DNA of 64,000 bases from Colias croceus (GCF_905220415.1 NC_059537.1:9307622-9371621); one strand, 5' to 3'; counted from the stretch's first letter, positions 36,901-46,092 are shown. Numbers and translations are program-made. Notes: a model not told the origin generated them from the sequence alone.

Positions 36901-39900
36901 CAGTAGACGCCCGCGCCGCCGCCGCCGGTACGTCACATGAATGGTTTCGTGGTGCCGGTGGTGGGCGTAGGTGGTGGGCTCGATTGCAGCGCGCTCTCGC
37001 TCGTTTTAAATCTGACATTTCATTTCACTCTAAGTTCGCATCGTACTCGGTTGTGTGCGGCCTTGTAGCGAATGCCGGCAGTGAAATTAAACTGTGATAT
37101 TAAGATGCTAGTAAACCAGTATTATAATTAAACAACAAACTAAAGTATTTATTGGGAGACATTTTCATGAGGTTTATGTGATAAAATCTACAGATGCAAT
37201 AAAACCAGATGTGGAGGTGCAAAATTCGTCTAGTGGTTTAGAAAAAACTAAAATAATTGAGGAAAAACCTATATCCAGTGAGTATTTGTGCTGACGAATT
37301 AGAGTTTTCTATCAACTGACTTCCTCTCATGACTTACCTTGCTTTCTCGGGTTGTCGGTCAAACTTGTGGCACAAAAGTTAACGAATACGATTGAAAGTG
37401 ATGTAATGTTTTGGCTGTCGATCGTTAGTGCATATTTATGAGGTCGAGTTAACTATGTGCTTCAAGTCTGGTCCTTGGAATGCTTCATTTAATTATTGTT
37501 ATTGGTGAAATCGTACATCATATTTAGGTACTGATAAGATAATCTAATAGATTGTATAAATTCGGGTGGCGGGACATCTATTAACAGTAATCATTAGATC
37601 GCGAATCATTACTAACGTCCAATTGTGAAAGTTAAAAGCTGAATATCAAATATCTGTGTGTCTTCAATGTGGGTTGCTTGACTGATTTACAGGGCATGCA
37701 AAGCATCTTGTATACAGACTGACGATCATACTTTCAAAGTGAAATAAAAAACGGGATCTCTTGTCACATATGGTGAATTTAAAAAGAGAAGGGATTAACC
37801 TTCTCTTGAAGTTGGGAAGAGCGATTGTAACCAGCGAGGGCTCTTCAGAAACTCCCGAGGAAGTCACTTCACCTTCTACAACACCTGATACTGAAGCAGA
37901 GCCAATGAAGGCTTACTGGGAAAGTGATAAAGAAGACCTCAACAAAAAAGACCAAAGATTCATAGACTTATTCCTCAAAGACGTGTCCATAGACAGGATA
38001 CCGGATGCAACTGAGAAACCTATCAAAGAGTCTCGTTATAGTTATGATGCATTGAGTTTAGTTTATTTACCAGAATCTCTGAAAAACTTTAATACTCAGG
38101 GTAATGTATTAGTACCATTTTATGTATTTACCTTTCTCTTTAAAGCATTCATTAAATATTGTTTTTAAAGTATAATAGCGGAGACACACAGATTCATCAT
38201 GGACTGGGTGCATGTTATGGAATCTTTGCTTTCATTGTGTATTTTTACACATGTGATTAACAATTCATTCTCATGGCTTCATGGGAACATGACTGTAAAA
38301 ACAATTCTTGGCATTAAGTTTCTATGGTGGCAATAAAAAATTTATGTACCTATATGTAATAAAAAATTATCAAATTGAATAGGTACAAGGTACCATATAT
38401 TTGTTGACATTGAAATCCATAAGTCTATTCAAATGTTTATGTCAATTAGCATAACTATTATTCCAAAGATTAGGATCTAGGCATTTAGAGGAAATGACTG
38501 TGTTTATTAATGCTTAATTGTTCTCTTTACAAATAAAATTGCTTTTTTTATTCTAACTTCCTGTCAGTGGCGTGATTTTAAAGGTTTATAGTGAAACCAA
38601 TAAAGGCCTAGTTATATGATTAAGTGATAAAATATTTTGAATAAAATATAGTATGTTTGAATTGAAGGTGTTCTCCATTCTTTACTATGTGGAGATTGTT
38701 AACTTAATATTTACAAGGTCTAGTTGTAGTATTTTAAGATACAATGAGTGATAAGTCTTGTTAATTACATTAGCATATTTATGCTAAAATTTAACTCTGG
38801 TTGTTTCCAATCCTAATGAGCCTATTGAAGTATACAGGATATGATAAGAAAATGTAGTTAATTTCATAGATTTGCTTTTATTTCTATCCAGAGCCTTTCA
38901 TTTAACATGTTTTCCTCATTGACCTATGTGGTGAAGGTTGTTTGATCATTTTGTTTTTCTGTACAACTAAAAATAATCTTCATTGATCTCACACAAAATC
39001 AAAACCTCTTTAGTTTTTTCTTAATTATTTTTCTTATTTTTTTGATGAATACTGTGTAATATTTTTTAAAGTTGATTATTTTATCTTTTGTGGAGATCAA
39101 GGAAGATAAGAGTTTATGGTTTTCTATATTAACGTGTATTTTTTTATATTACAGGTGTGCCAGAGACACCTAAAACTGGTACAGGAATCTCAACGAGCGG
39201 CCGAGACGCGGGCGTGGTCGCTGGCATTGTAGTAGCTGTTATCTCTGGAATTATTGTTATTGCTGCTTTGGTGAGTGTTCATTTTTTAATAGTAATTTTA
39301 TAGGAAAAAACGTGAATGAAGGTGTTTGATTGGATCAGGCTTCATAGACTATTGAGTGACTATGTGAGTCACCTGCACTGACATCATCTGGATGCAGCAT
39401 TATTGAAGTCTATGCTGCAAAAATTTTATTGATTCAGTTTATATTATTTTTATTAGTGTGTTGGTCATATACATTATTTTAGCCATGTATCAGTTGATTC
39501 AATTGTAAAAACTATCTTGATATTTTTGAGTTCAGTTCAGTAAAATTCAGGGGAGTTAATTATTTAGTTACCTTTGACAAAAAAACGAAGTACCCAAATA
39601 GCTAGGATAAAATCAAATATACAATTTTTTAGAATCATAAGTAACTGAATATTTCATGTAATACCTCCAAATCTTCTTTTTTACTTGGATTAAAAAAATA
39701 TATCAATGCCGTTTTCTTGCTCGAATTTACATAAACAGAAAATGTTTTTTTTTTTTATTGATATTATAAGTAAAGGAAAATTACAAGATCTAAGGAACAT
39801 TATTGATGACTAAAGAAACATCTTGTTTACATTTTTTGTAATTATCAATAATCATATTATCAACATCGCCATCGTAAGTACGTTTTTCACGTAATATTCC

Positions 39901-41824
39901 TCTGTAAATAAATAACCAAGCAAGGTCAAATTAATTTAACTACGTCACTTTCGCGAGATTTTTTGCAAAACTAAAATAGCACTATGAAGATTTACAGTAG
40001 GCTAACTAACTCCTACGCTTTTAAATTAACTGTGAATCACGTAAGCAGATGTGTTAAATGCTTTCTTATTTCCGTATTTTAATTAATTAACATAAAATAT
40101 ATTAAAATAATACTTTTTGTTCTAGTCGTTTCTAGAAAAAACCCGCAACACTATATGGATGAGTAATGTGACCAAAAATATAGTACCATTCTAAATTATA
40201 TGTATTGGGGTCATTACCGTACCTTGATAGAATAATAGATTTATTTTCGTCCTTTCAAATAAAGTATGTACGCTATTCTTCATATTTTTAACATGAAGTA
40301 TAAGTTATTATTCGTGTATATATGTACTTAGTTTCTTGTTGTTCCATGTAGGTTTCCAAAAAAATTCCACAAAACATACCTAGGCGTTTTCTTTTCATTA
40401 AGATTAATTAGTTTGCTCAATGATATTAAGCCTTAGTTTCCCAAATATTGTTGTATCTTAGATAAAAGTGTTAATCAATTAAAGATTAATTATAAATGAA
40501 TTGACATCAATCTACACATTATTTACTATATTTTACTATCAAGGCCATGACTCACGTGTCGTACGATATTGTTTTTATAACTTATCAGTACTTTATCCAT
40601 AATTATAAACGTTTCCTCAATTATCGTGTTGGGAATTTCAGTGGAAAAGACTACGTAATCATTTGTTTTGCTTTAAATTTTTAAAAATGCTTATCATTCC
40701 AGTTAAAATAAATAGAACAACAATGACTCGATCAAATAAATCAATCGGCACAAATAGCTAGAATATTCTTGATTAAAGTTCATTAGTTTCTTAATTTTCT
40801 CTAATAAAAATTTTCTTTTCTTTATAGATTGCTGTTGTTATGTACAGACATTACGTACATCGTAATGTCACCTCAATGAACTTCGACAACCCCGTATACC
40901 GCAAAACAACGGAGAACCAGTTCGCATTGGAGCAGAATGGATATGCACCTGGAAGCAAGCTATACCCCAGCACGGTGGGCGAAGAGGTGAGAGCACTTAC
41001 TGCTATGGAGTGTACACTAAATATACAGAATAGCCTAAGATAAGCAAACGCACCACCCTAATGAGACAGATTATATAAGCCAAGGTTTACGTCACTATCA
41101 CCCTAGTGTGAGATACAGATAACAAATATCACTGCTATTGTACAATGAATTTACAAACCCCACATTATCAAACGGTCAAATGAAAATTTGTAAATAATAA
41201 CTAAATATTAGAGTAATTATAATATATTAAGGTCCATTGAGACATTTTAAAATTGATGTATTTAGTGTTATTTATAATTAATTAATCGATTTAAGAAATT
41301 TATAGAAATATTTTCTCTAGTTGTAAGGAACGGGCGAGAAATTGTGCCAACATTTTTACCGCATCAGTATTAAAACATAGTTGCCAAAGTTGAATATATT
41401 ATAGTAGTATATTGTACATAGCTATGTTTTCGATAGGCTATTTTTTATATTTTGTCTTTTGCCTAATCACGAGCTGTAGACACTATTTACTGCCTAAATA
41501 TTTTTTCATGCATTTCATTCGAGGGCTAATGGTAAGTTTGGTGTAAATTTGAGTAGTTTTGAGTAGCTTGTATCATGTTAATAGAACAGTATAAACATAA
41601 AAATAAAAAACATGTTCCAATGAAAATTACAAATTATTTGTTATAAATAAAACAAATTATAATATTTTAGACCTCCACTGTATTTTATAAATAAAGTTCA
41701 ATAATGTATGTAAGATAACGACGTCATATGTAAGATTAGTTGAACATAGTAATAATTAACAAATTATTTTTGTTCCCAGGCCCAAGAACCGCTCAACACC
41801 CCCGGCACAAATGAGTTTGTATAG
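5124..41824 (+). CDS. LpR: Lipophorin receptor (LDL-receptor family), 17 coding exons
   Basis: Endocytic receptor for the insect lipoprotein lipophorin at the plasma membrane. Joining 5124-5241, 9254-9376, 13817-13936, 14528-14650, 16138-16364, 18342-18609, 19187-19438, 21503-21803, 22933-23151, 26833-26977, 27876-28085, 30160-30358, 37194-37277, 37849-38100, 39155-39270, 40828-40986 and 41780-41824 gives 986 residues with all GT/AG junctions and phases consistent. Order: signal peptide (about 1-21), eight LA repeats (44-370), EGF-A (375-409), calcium-binding-type EGF-B beginning DIDEC (411-450), YWTD propeller (about 456-723), EGF-C (724-765), stalk (766-899), transmembrane helix (about 900-924), and a cytoplasmic tail with FDNPVY (938-943) ending NTPGTNEFV. 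Eight LA repeats in one cluster separate it from the insect vitellogenin receptor, which has two clusters and two propellers. Without exons 13 and 14 the protein would be 874 residues, closer to typical LpR length. Confidence 0.95.
7717..7795. repeat. Imperfect (TATC)n microsatellite
   Basis: Interrupted runs of tatc, with ttct variants, directly beside the degraded interspersed repeat at 7801. Confidence 0.85.
7801..7990 (-). mobile_element. Degraded lepidopteran interspersed repeat (cgcggcttcgcccgcg family), reverse
   Basis: Opens with ctataaatgcgaaagtttg, the complement of the family tail, and ends with cgcgtggcacagctagtta, a degraded complement of its head. I infer a SINE- or LINE-derived short repeat; the class is not certain. 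Confidence 0.6.
9254..9376 (+). CDS. LpR: LpR exon 2: LA repeat 1
   Basis: One complete LDL class A module (residues 44-80) with six cysteines and the calcium-binding end CSDGSDE. Phase 1 on both sides. Confidence 0.93.
11092..11826. mobile_element. MITE with ~30-bp terminal inverted repeats and TA flanks
   Basis: The left end agggccgatttttcaatgcc (continuing through cagataaacag) is matched exactly by its inverse complement at the right end. A TA is found on each side. At 735 bp with no coding frame, it is a non-autonomous DNA element. Confidence 0.85.
11842..12003 (-). mobile_element. Lepidopteran interspersed repeat fragment, reverse
   Basis: Ends in cgggcgaagccggggcgaac then cactagt, the complement of the family head. 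It abuts the right end of the preceding MITE within about 15 bases. Confidence 0.6.
12421..12600 (+). mobile_element. Non-LTR retrotransposon 3' tail fragment
   Basis: Contains atcggttcagaagcctcgg, a gtaaatacataaaaaaaata run, ccggccgaattga and cctcctcctttttt. I recognise this order from lepidopteran LINE 3' tails; the exact family is not named. Confidence 0.55.
13817..13936 (+). CDS. LpR: LpR exon 3: LA repeat 2
   Basis: Residues 81-120, one LA module (86-120) with the core WQCDDSPDCLDGSDE. Of the nearby AG sites only the one at 13815-13816 keeps the frame. Confidence 0.93.
14528..14650 (+). CDS. LpR: LpR exon 4: LA repeat 3
   Basis: Residues 121-161, one LA module (125-161) with WMCDDNLDCTDGSDE. 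Phase 1 on both sides, like exons 2 and 3, so each is a self-contained module. Confidence 0.93.
14651..16137 (+). other. LpR intron 4
   Basis: 1.5 kb. Open frames at 15421-15711 and 15777-15989 match nothing I know and sit in slightly GC-richer DNA. No repeat was identified. Confidence 0.4.
16138..16364 (+). CDS. LpR: LpR exon 5: LA repeats 4 and 5
   Basis: Residues 162-237 cover LA4 (165-199) and all of LA5 except its last cysteine. The donor gttagt is weak at its third base but leaves phase 0, which the next exon requires. That exon starts Gly-Cys and supplies the sixth cysteine of LA5. Confidence 0.9.
16365..18341 (+). other. LpR intron 5
   Basis: 2.0 kb of AT-rich sequence. I see no repeat boundaries or coding signal. 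Confidence 0.5.
18342..18609 (+). CDS. LpR: LpR exon 6: end of LA5, LA6 and LA7
   Basis: Residues 238-326: the last cysteine of LA5, a short linker, LA6 (249-286, core CDGDRDCPDGGDE) and LA7 (292-326). LA6 has Gly in place of the usual Ser of SDE, but its calcium-binding acidic residues are kept. Confidence 0.93.
19187..19438 (+). CDS. LpR: LpR exon 7: LA repeat 8 and EGF-A
   Basis: Residues 327-410. LA8 (333-370) ends CPNFEDE rather than CPDGSDE; the acidic DE pair and the Asp before the fourth cysteine are present, so calcium binding should survive. EGF-A (375-409) begins NNGGC. Confidence 0.93.
19439..21502 (+). other. LpR intron 7
   Basis: 2.1 kb of AT-rich sequence with no feature I can support. 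Confidence 0.5.
21503..21803 (+). CDS. LpR: LpR exon 8: EGF-B and first propeller blade
   Basis: Residues 411-510. EGF-B starts DIDEC, the calcium-binding EGF signature, and is followed by the first blade with FWSD at 500-503. The donor splits a lysine codon (phase 2). Confidence 0.93.
22718..22880 (+). mobile_element. Degraded lepidopteran interspersed repeat, forward
   Basis: Starts actagctgaatcccgtggct and ends near a catgcaaactttctcg tail, a weak copy of the family. Confidence 0.5.
22933..23151 (+). CDS. LpR: LpR exon 9: propeller blade 2
   Basis: Residues 511-583 with LYWTD at 543-547 and the conserved EEPRAIALNPLDG turn. Phase 2 on both sides. Confidence 0.93.
23623..23948 (+). mobile_element. 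Lepidopteran interspersed repeat, copy 1 of a same-orientation pair
   Basis: Starts actagcttccgcccgcgact and ends at a ttattatatgtatagat tail after a (cagaca)n run. Compared with copy 2 it lacks about 150 internal bases after the GC-rich head. Confidence 0.75.
24546..25024 (+). mobile_element. Lepidopteran interspersed repeat, copy 2 of the pair
   Basis: Same head and tail as the copy at 23623, in the same orientation about 600 bases downstream, with the longer interior. The 3' halves are nearly identical, including the cagaca microsatellite and the stretch that follows it. Confidence 0.75.
26031..26310 (-). mobile_element. Retro-element 3' fragment, reverse
   Basis: Begins with an (aaag)n run and aaaaaacatttattcct, the complement of a 3' tail. 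It then continues through a GC-richer body containing the short inverted repeat gtcgcagc/gctgcgac near 26230. The family is not identified. Confidence 0.45.
26833..26977 (+). CDS. LpR: LpR exon 10: propeller blades 3-4
   Basis: Residues 584-632: MYWTDWG near the start, KWPNGLTLDL, and a YW at the end whose VD is supplied by exon 11. Ends in phase 0. Confidence 0.93.
27049..27236 (+). mobile_element. Lepidopteran interspersed repeat, forward
   Basis: Starts actagctgctccgcgcggtt and ends tataatattagtatagac. Nearly the same arrangement as the copy at 49747. Confidence 0.7.
27876..28085 (+). CDS. LpR: LpR exon 11: propeller blades 4-5
   Basis: Residues 633-702: VD completing YWVD, then RHPFSITTFEDWVYWTDWD with YWTD at 674-677. 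Phase 0 on both sides. Confidence 0.93.
28086..30159 (+). other. LpR intron 11
   Basis: 2.1 kb. Apart from the repeat fragment at 28862 it holds two copies of the motif ccaagatggccg, at about 29731 and 29884, flanked by similar AT-rich sequence; otherwise nothing recognised. Confidence 0.5.
28862..28985 (+). mobile_element. Short lepidopteran repeat fragment, forward
   Basis: Begins actagcgcgatccgcccatg and ends in a caaacaaacaaa run, a truncated copy related to that at 27049. Confidence 0.55.
30160..30358 (+). CDS. LpR: LpR exon 12: last blade and EGF-C
   Basis: Residues 703-768: NPMVIHVYHPYRQPDG, then EGF-C (724-765) with HLCLPAP and CACPTG. Much more GC-rich than any other exon or the flanks. 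Ends in phase 1. Confidence 0.93.
30464..30673 (+). mobile_element. tRNA-derived SINE with 12-bp target site duplication
   Basis: Contains gtacaatggcagagaggtcc followed by a B-box-like gggttcgattcccgg, as in tRNA-derived SINEs. The exact direct repeat ctatacaaaaca flanks it at 30452-30463 and 30674-30685. The head is only partly tRNA-like, so this is not a working tRNA gene. It sits 105 bases after exon 12. Confidence 0.8.
33335..33978 (+). mobile_element. Lepidopteran gggttccgtagcc repeat element
   Basis: Runs from gggttccgtagccaaaatgg through a (gtccgtct)n block to cgactcgcacttggccggtt. The terminal gggttccgtagc is repeated inverted as gctacggaaccc near 33930. I recognise this from lepidopteran genomes as a widespread interspersed repeat; its class is not settled here. 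Confidence 0.75.
33990..36360. repeat. Dispersed TAGGTACCTA-type motif tract
   Basis: At least 20 short, mostly palindromic copies or half-copies of taggtacctacc lie in about 2.4 kb of intron 12, for example near 34090, 35180, 35360, 35630, 36140 and 36295. They are not in tandem register. The next 50 kb show the motif only sporadically, for example at 53700-53755. Confidence 0.75.
34200..34490. mobile_element. Two lepidopteran repeat fragments, opposite orientation
   Basis: 34200-34345 ends with a complement of the family head (aaccgcgggtttcagctact). 34443-34490 is a short forward fragment with ggcccgccgcggccgcccgc. Both are heavily decayed. Confidence 0.4.
36510..37100 (+). promoter_or_regulatory. 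Promoter-like GC island in LpR intron 12
   Basis: Within AT-rich intron this stretch has a CCAAT box (36520-36524), a perfect palindromic CRE-type gtgacgtcac (36552-36561) and a CG-rich block at 36905-37090 with GCCGCCGCCGCC. It ends about 100 bases before exon 13. It could be an internal promoter for a short LpR transcript, an alternative first exon, or only a decayed transposon. No in-frame ATG joins it directly to exon 13. Confidence 0.35.
37194..37277 (+). CDS. LpR: LpR exon 13: stalk, skippable
   Basis: Residues 769-796, 84 bases, phase 1 on both sides: NAIKPDVEVQNSSSG followed by Lys/Glu-rich sequence. The position between EGF-C and the membrane matches the O-linked-sugar region of LDL receptors. 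It can be included or left out without a frameshift. Confidence 0.75.
37849..38100 (+). CDS. LpR: LpR exon 14: long stalk exon, skippable
   Basis: Residues 797-880, 252 bases, phase 1 on both sides. It begins TPEEVTSPSTTPDTEAEP, a Ser/Thr/Pro stretch fit for O-glycosylation, then about 60 charged residues I do not recognise. The acceptor at 37847-37848 is the only local AG that keeps the phase, and the donor ggtaatg closes it. Upstream the same frame is blocked by a stop. May be isoform-specific. Confidence 0.7.
39155..39270 (+). CDS. LpR: LpR exon 15: membrane-proximal stalk and transmembrane helix
   Basis: Residues 881-919: VPETPKTGTGISTSG, then the hydrophobic run GVVAGIVVAVISGIIVIAAL, which continues into exon 16. 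It starts in phase 1 and accepts exon 12, 13 or 14; ends in phase 0. Confidence 0.92.
39271..40827 (+). other. LpR intron 15
   Basis: 1.6 kb of AT-rich sequence with no feature I can support. Confidence 0.5.
40828..40986 (+). CDS. LpR: LpR exon 16: cytoplasmic tail with FDNPVY
   Basis: Residues 920-972: end of the membrane helix, then NFDNPVYRK, the NPxY signal for clathrin-coated pit adaptors. If the donor at 40987 is not used, the frame continues 18 codons to a stop at 41041, which would replace the last 14 residues. Confidence 0.95.
41780..41824 (+). CDS. LpR: LpR exon 17: C-terminus
   Basis: Encodes AQEPLNTPGTNEFV and TAG. This ending is as I remember it for insect lipophorin receptors. 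Confidence 0.93.
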   Translation, partial: AQEPLNTPGTNEFV

Positions 41825-42317
41825 TGTGAGAGCCGGCAGCAAATACCTTAGCATATTGTTAGATGCAAAAAGAAAAAGAAGGACATGTGATACTTAAAAT
41901 AGTGTAAAAACCAGTGTTTTGTGACATTGCTATTAATTACACGGTGAATGAAGACTTTGTGCAGTGAAAAATGAAGCAAATTGGAACTAAGTTCTCTATT
42001 GCTAAGAGTTTGAGCACTGATCTCGCAATCTCAAATATTTTATTTAATATTTTCATCCATTACAAATTGAGATCTTGCTTCTGTACTTGTTTGTATCACA
42101 ATTATTAGTAGTTAGAGGGTCGTGCCTGCTATTATTGTTTTTAGACTGTGAATAGCGTAGAATGAGATATTACAAAACTATTATTATTACAATTTATATG
42201 CAATAGATGGTGTCGCAGTATGTTTCTGTAATTTAAAAATGAATTGTATACTATCCTAATTATTTGTTTCTTTCTCCTATTGTAAAATTTCAATTCATAT
42301 TCTAACATTTATATGGA

Positions 42318-42323
42318 AATAAA
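42318..42323 (+). terminator. Candidate polyadenylation signal (AATAAA), LpR
   Basis: Canonical hexamer about 500 bases after the LpR stop, followed by T-rich sequence near 42358. Confidence 0.4.
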
Positions 42324-43079
42324 TGTAAATATTCCTTTCATATCATCGTGACATATATTTTTTTTTTTGTAAAATGTTAATTTTGTCACACATGTAATGA
42401 TACAACAATTTAGCCTGGTGCATTGTAATTATATATTTTATATCATTTTACATTTCAATGTATTATTATTTTATGTTATTGTTTAATGAAATACAAATAT
42501 TTTATACTAAATGTACTTATTGAGAAATGTTTCTTATAATTATAGGAATACACAAACCACTATTGAAATTGTGCAGTCTATAACTTATTTTAACTATTTT
42601 GTAAAGAATTTTTTTGTAATTCTACTTATTTATTGGAATTAAATGAATTTTTATAAATATCTAAATTGCGTTGCATTAGATAATCTTAGAGTATTTAAGT
42701 GTAACTATGTTTCTGTAGTGTGCCAACAAGAAAAAGCCAAATATTTTTTCCATTGTGCTCATTATAACATATATGTATAGGTAGTGAATTAATTTGACGC
42801 TTTGTTGTTGAAATTGTCATAAAATTTTACAATTGAACAATTTTGATACGTATTTATATTTTATGTTAGGTTGTGTTGTAATATTCAAAATTTTCAATTA
42901 TTTTACTAGCTAAATGTATTCAAAATTAAAACATTGTCTAGCAAATTCCTGCCAAACATTTAAAATTATCTTAGTTATATATTTGTAATGTAATTCAATT
43001 ACATGGAAATCTTGCACATTTCGTATATAATGCCTAGCTCAATAAGTGTGGTCACTGAAATATTGTGTAAATATCATCA

Positions 43080-43085
43080 ATTAAA
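43080..43085 (+). terminator. Candidate distal polyadenylation signal (ATTAAA), LpR
   Basis: Second commonest hexamer, followed by a TG-containing stretch (tgtaaaatgtgtt). Confidence 0.35.
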
Positions 43086-43110
43086 TATTATGTAAAATGT
43101 GTTAACAACG

Positions 43111-46092
43111 AATTTTATTTCTTCCTCACTACCCCACTACCTTTATTAAAAAAAAAAGAATAGAAAAAGTTTCATCATGAGGGGTTCGAACCCGCCTCTT
43201 AAAATTTTGAAAAAAACAAAATTGGCTTTGTAAGACATCCTACCCATTTTACAAAAATAATGAAATGTTGTTTTGTTTGAGTAAAACTTTCAAGCTGCAG
43301 TATTAAATTTATACTTTCCATTAGTTCAGATTACATACAAAATTAATTATTAACAATATTTCATTCTGTATAAGCGCTAGAATACTATAGCGCTTTGAAG
43401 AGACCCTTCCTTGAAGCGTGCCTTCAAATACGCGAGAACTGTTCGCTCTTGTAGGTACCTACTGTTAACATGTGGTTTACATCTAACGAACGAGCGTTCT
43501 TATAATATTTCATAGAATCAATTTTGTAAATACAGATAACATAAACTAATGCTCTAGAGTCTAGATGTTTTTACACTAAAACGAGTTACCCGCCCACGTC
43601 AAAGAAAATTCCGACGAAAGTAAGACTTCACGACGGTAAAAACTAAAAAGTAGCTTATGTCACGCCTTAGCCTCTATAATATGAGAAAGAATAATAATAA
43701 TAATTGATCAGAGTAGATACAGAATGAGCATTTGCTCGTCTGATGTAGTGTGCGCTACTGCAGCAGGAAAAGTTGTTCTTGACTGATTTGAGTATAGTAA
43801 ATAATCAGAGCACTATCTTCTGTAAATTTGCGCGAAACAAAAAACATAATATGTATTTGTTTCTCAAAGGCTAATAGTAAGCCGCCTCTTAATTCACGGA
43901 CAGCTCCACCCATCTCTTTGACTCCGTTTTTATCCCATCCCATTCCCCTCTATGGCAGACGAGCTCACAAATTACGTTGTGGACTTGTGGGCGACGCACT
44001 TTGCTATTAACATCGGGCATTGCGTCTGCTCGTTTGCCTTCCAATACTTAATATATAAAAAGACAGACAGCAGAGGCTTAGTAATAGGGTCCCATTTTAA
44101 AGACCAATTCTGTTAAAATTTAAAGATAAAATTTAAAGACCAATTCTGTTGAAGTAACACTATTTCATCAGGAATATTTATAAAACTCGATCGGAGGCTA
44201 TGATATATAAAAAAGCTAGATACGTTACCCGCTCTCTATTTTGGCAAGAAAAAACTCAGGTAAGTGCCCGAGTTTCATTTAGTCACGCACCATTCAGCGT
44301 CGTGGCTGGACGTTCTTTTTGTATTTTAATCGGCAGTTGTTATTACGAAGTACATGAGTGAGACATGTATTATGTCTCGTGCGTGAGAGTGAAAGAGAGA
44401 ACAACTGTATTGGTGATAATGCGTTAGTAAGTAGGTATGTATTAATTACGCTGTTTTTTAGTGCAATGATGTTGCCGTATGCCGCGTCTACTAGTATAAT
44501 AGTCATTGATCGGAGGAGTATGTATTGTATATCAGAAGATAACTTATATTTGTGCAGCAGTGGGCGATAAATGAAATTTGTGCGGCTTACGGTTTTAGAT
44601 ATAGGAAGTTGCCTGCTGGGGTAACGTTTACTGAAACCCATAATTCCGAAACGGTTGAATAGGTATCTACTAAAAAGCAACGGAATCAAACATTCAATGA
44701 CATTCATAAATTGACAATCTTACATTGAATTTTTTATCATATAGTCGCTCACAAATCCTTTAAAATGGAGCGAATATAAAGGCTAAATAAAAAGGGGTAT
44801 TAAATGCAATAAAATAAAACACTTTTTACATCCAATTATTTATTCATTAGTTTACATTCATTTCCATGAGCCACTTCAACACTTCAAACATTTTTTTATT
44901 TTAATGAATCAAGGTATCTACATAACAAAAGCAAATAATACTGGTACAAAGAACTATAAAATAATCCTAGTTGTTAAATAGTTTTTGGTATTTATTGTTT
45001 TTCAACAATTCTGAATTGTTTTTAAACTACAAACAAGTTTTTGGAAATGTATACCTAGTGGCATATTCTATATGCTAGTTCTATTTATAGTTTTTAAATA
45101 GATAATTTAATAACAAAATACATAAACAAAAATCCTGCGGCGGGCTTACTGAACGTTTACATACCTATTATTATATGTAGATGACACAATTAAAGTAATG
45201 AAAAAATTACACAATTATTTAAAAGAATACAATACTAAATTAAAATTTTTACTTTGTATTGTTACTTCTTGATGGAACTTAATTTTACAGTTTAGATTTT
45301 TAATTCCAAAAGTATTATTTCGCAACATAATCGTCATGTACACAGTTTAACTAGTGTGCGAGTTCCTTTTATAAATAATATAATTAATAATTAATATATT
45401 TAAAAATCTAAAACTATTCAGTAGGGACAATATTCTTATTACGTTCATTTTTTCCTAAAGTTTCGAAGAATCCATCTATATCGCATCATGAAACAAATTC
45501 AACATACAAGCTACTAATAAATAAAAAACAAGCGGTACATGATGTCAATTATTATGCCTAGAAATATTGCGTCTTTCTAAAAACTACACTAATTTTTAAT
45601 GTGGAATGATTTACAACTCACTCAAACGAATATTATCTACTTAATTAAAATCTAAACTATGTCCTATAAACTAAGAAATTTGAAAATTTCAACCTCCAAA
45701 AATCTTCTAAATAACATATCGGCAAAACAAAGGTAAGTAAGATCACTACATAGTATAAAACAAAGTCGCTTTCTCTGTCCCTTTGATGCTTATTTTGATG
45801 CAGTTTTTTTAATAGATAGAGTGATTCAAGGGGAAGGTTTTAGTATATAATTTATTAGGTTTTAGACAAAGCGGGCGAAGCCGCGGGCGGTAAGCTAGTT
45901 AACAATAATCCTTACATATATTTGTTACTAAAAGTATCAATTAACTACATGCATCAATTTTACTAAGCAAAATTTCCTACTTGCATTACTACATAACTGG
46001 CTTAATATAAAATTGTACTTATAGTTCACAATATACGAACTAAAACAAACTTCAAAAAAACGTTTCTTAACATTAAGAAACCCTATTAACAA
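43111..46092. other. Region between convergent LpR and QTRT2
   Basis: No gene recognised. There is a short direct duplication of aaagaccaattctgtt at 44099-44152 beside a decayed repeat. A repeat copy at 45751-45899 probably lies in the QTRT2 3' untranslated region. Confidence 0.45.
45751..45899 (-). mobile_element. Lepidopteran interspersed repeat, reverse, possibly in QTRT2 3'UTR
   Basis: Ends gcgggcgaagccgcgggcgg then taagctagtt, the complement of the family head. It includes tttatt at 45851-45856, an AATAAA on the minus strand about 240 bases past the QTRT2 stop. Confidence 0.65.

Larger units (their letters stand above)
41825..43110 (+). other. LpR 3' untranslated region (probable extent)
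   Basis: AT-rich non-coding sequence after the stop with two candidate cleavage signals, at 42318 and 43080. The extent is inferred from those signals only. Confidence 0.45.

Noticed and set aside
36870..37097. 75-codon Ala/Arg-rich protein in the GC island
   Set aside because: Composition follows from GCC/CGC repeats; there is no family resemblance and no splice into exon 13 in frame.
5124..41824. Vitellogenin receptor instead of lipophorin receptor
   Set aside because: Insect vitellogenin receptors have about 13 LA repeats in two clusters and two propeller sets; here there are eight LA repeats, one propeller, and an LpR-type NTPGTNEFV tail.
43175..43200. tRNA-like gggttcgaacccgcc
   Set aside because: Only the T-arm-like part is present; I could not find an acceptor stem or anticodon arm around it.
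43755..44010. Overlapping small reading frames on both strands near 43.8-44.0 kb
   Set aside because: No start context, splice sites or recognisable domain; the region includes decayed repeat sequence.
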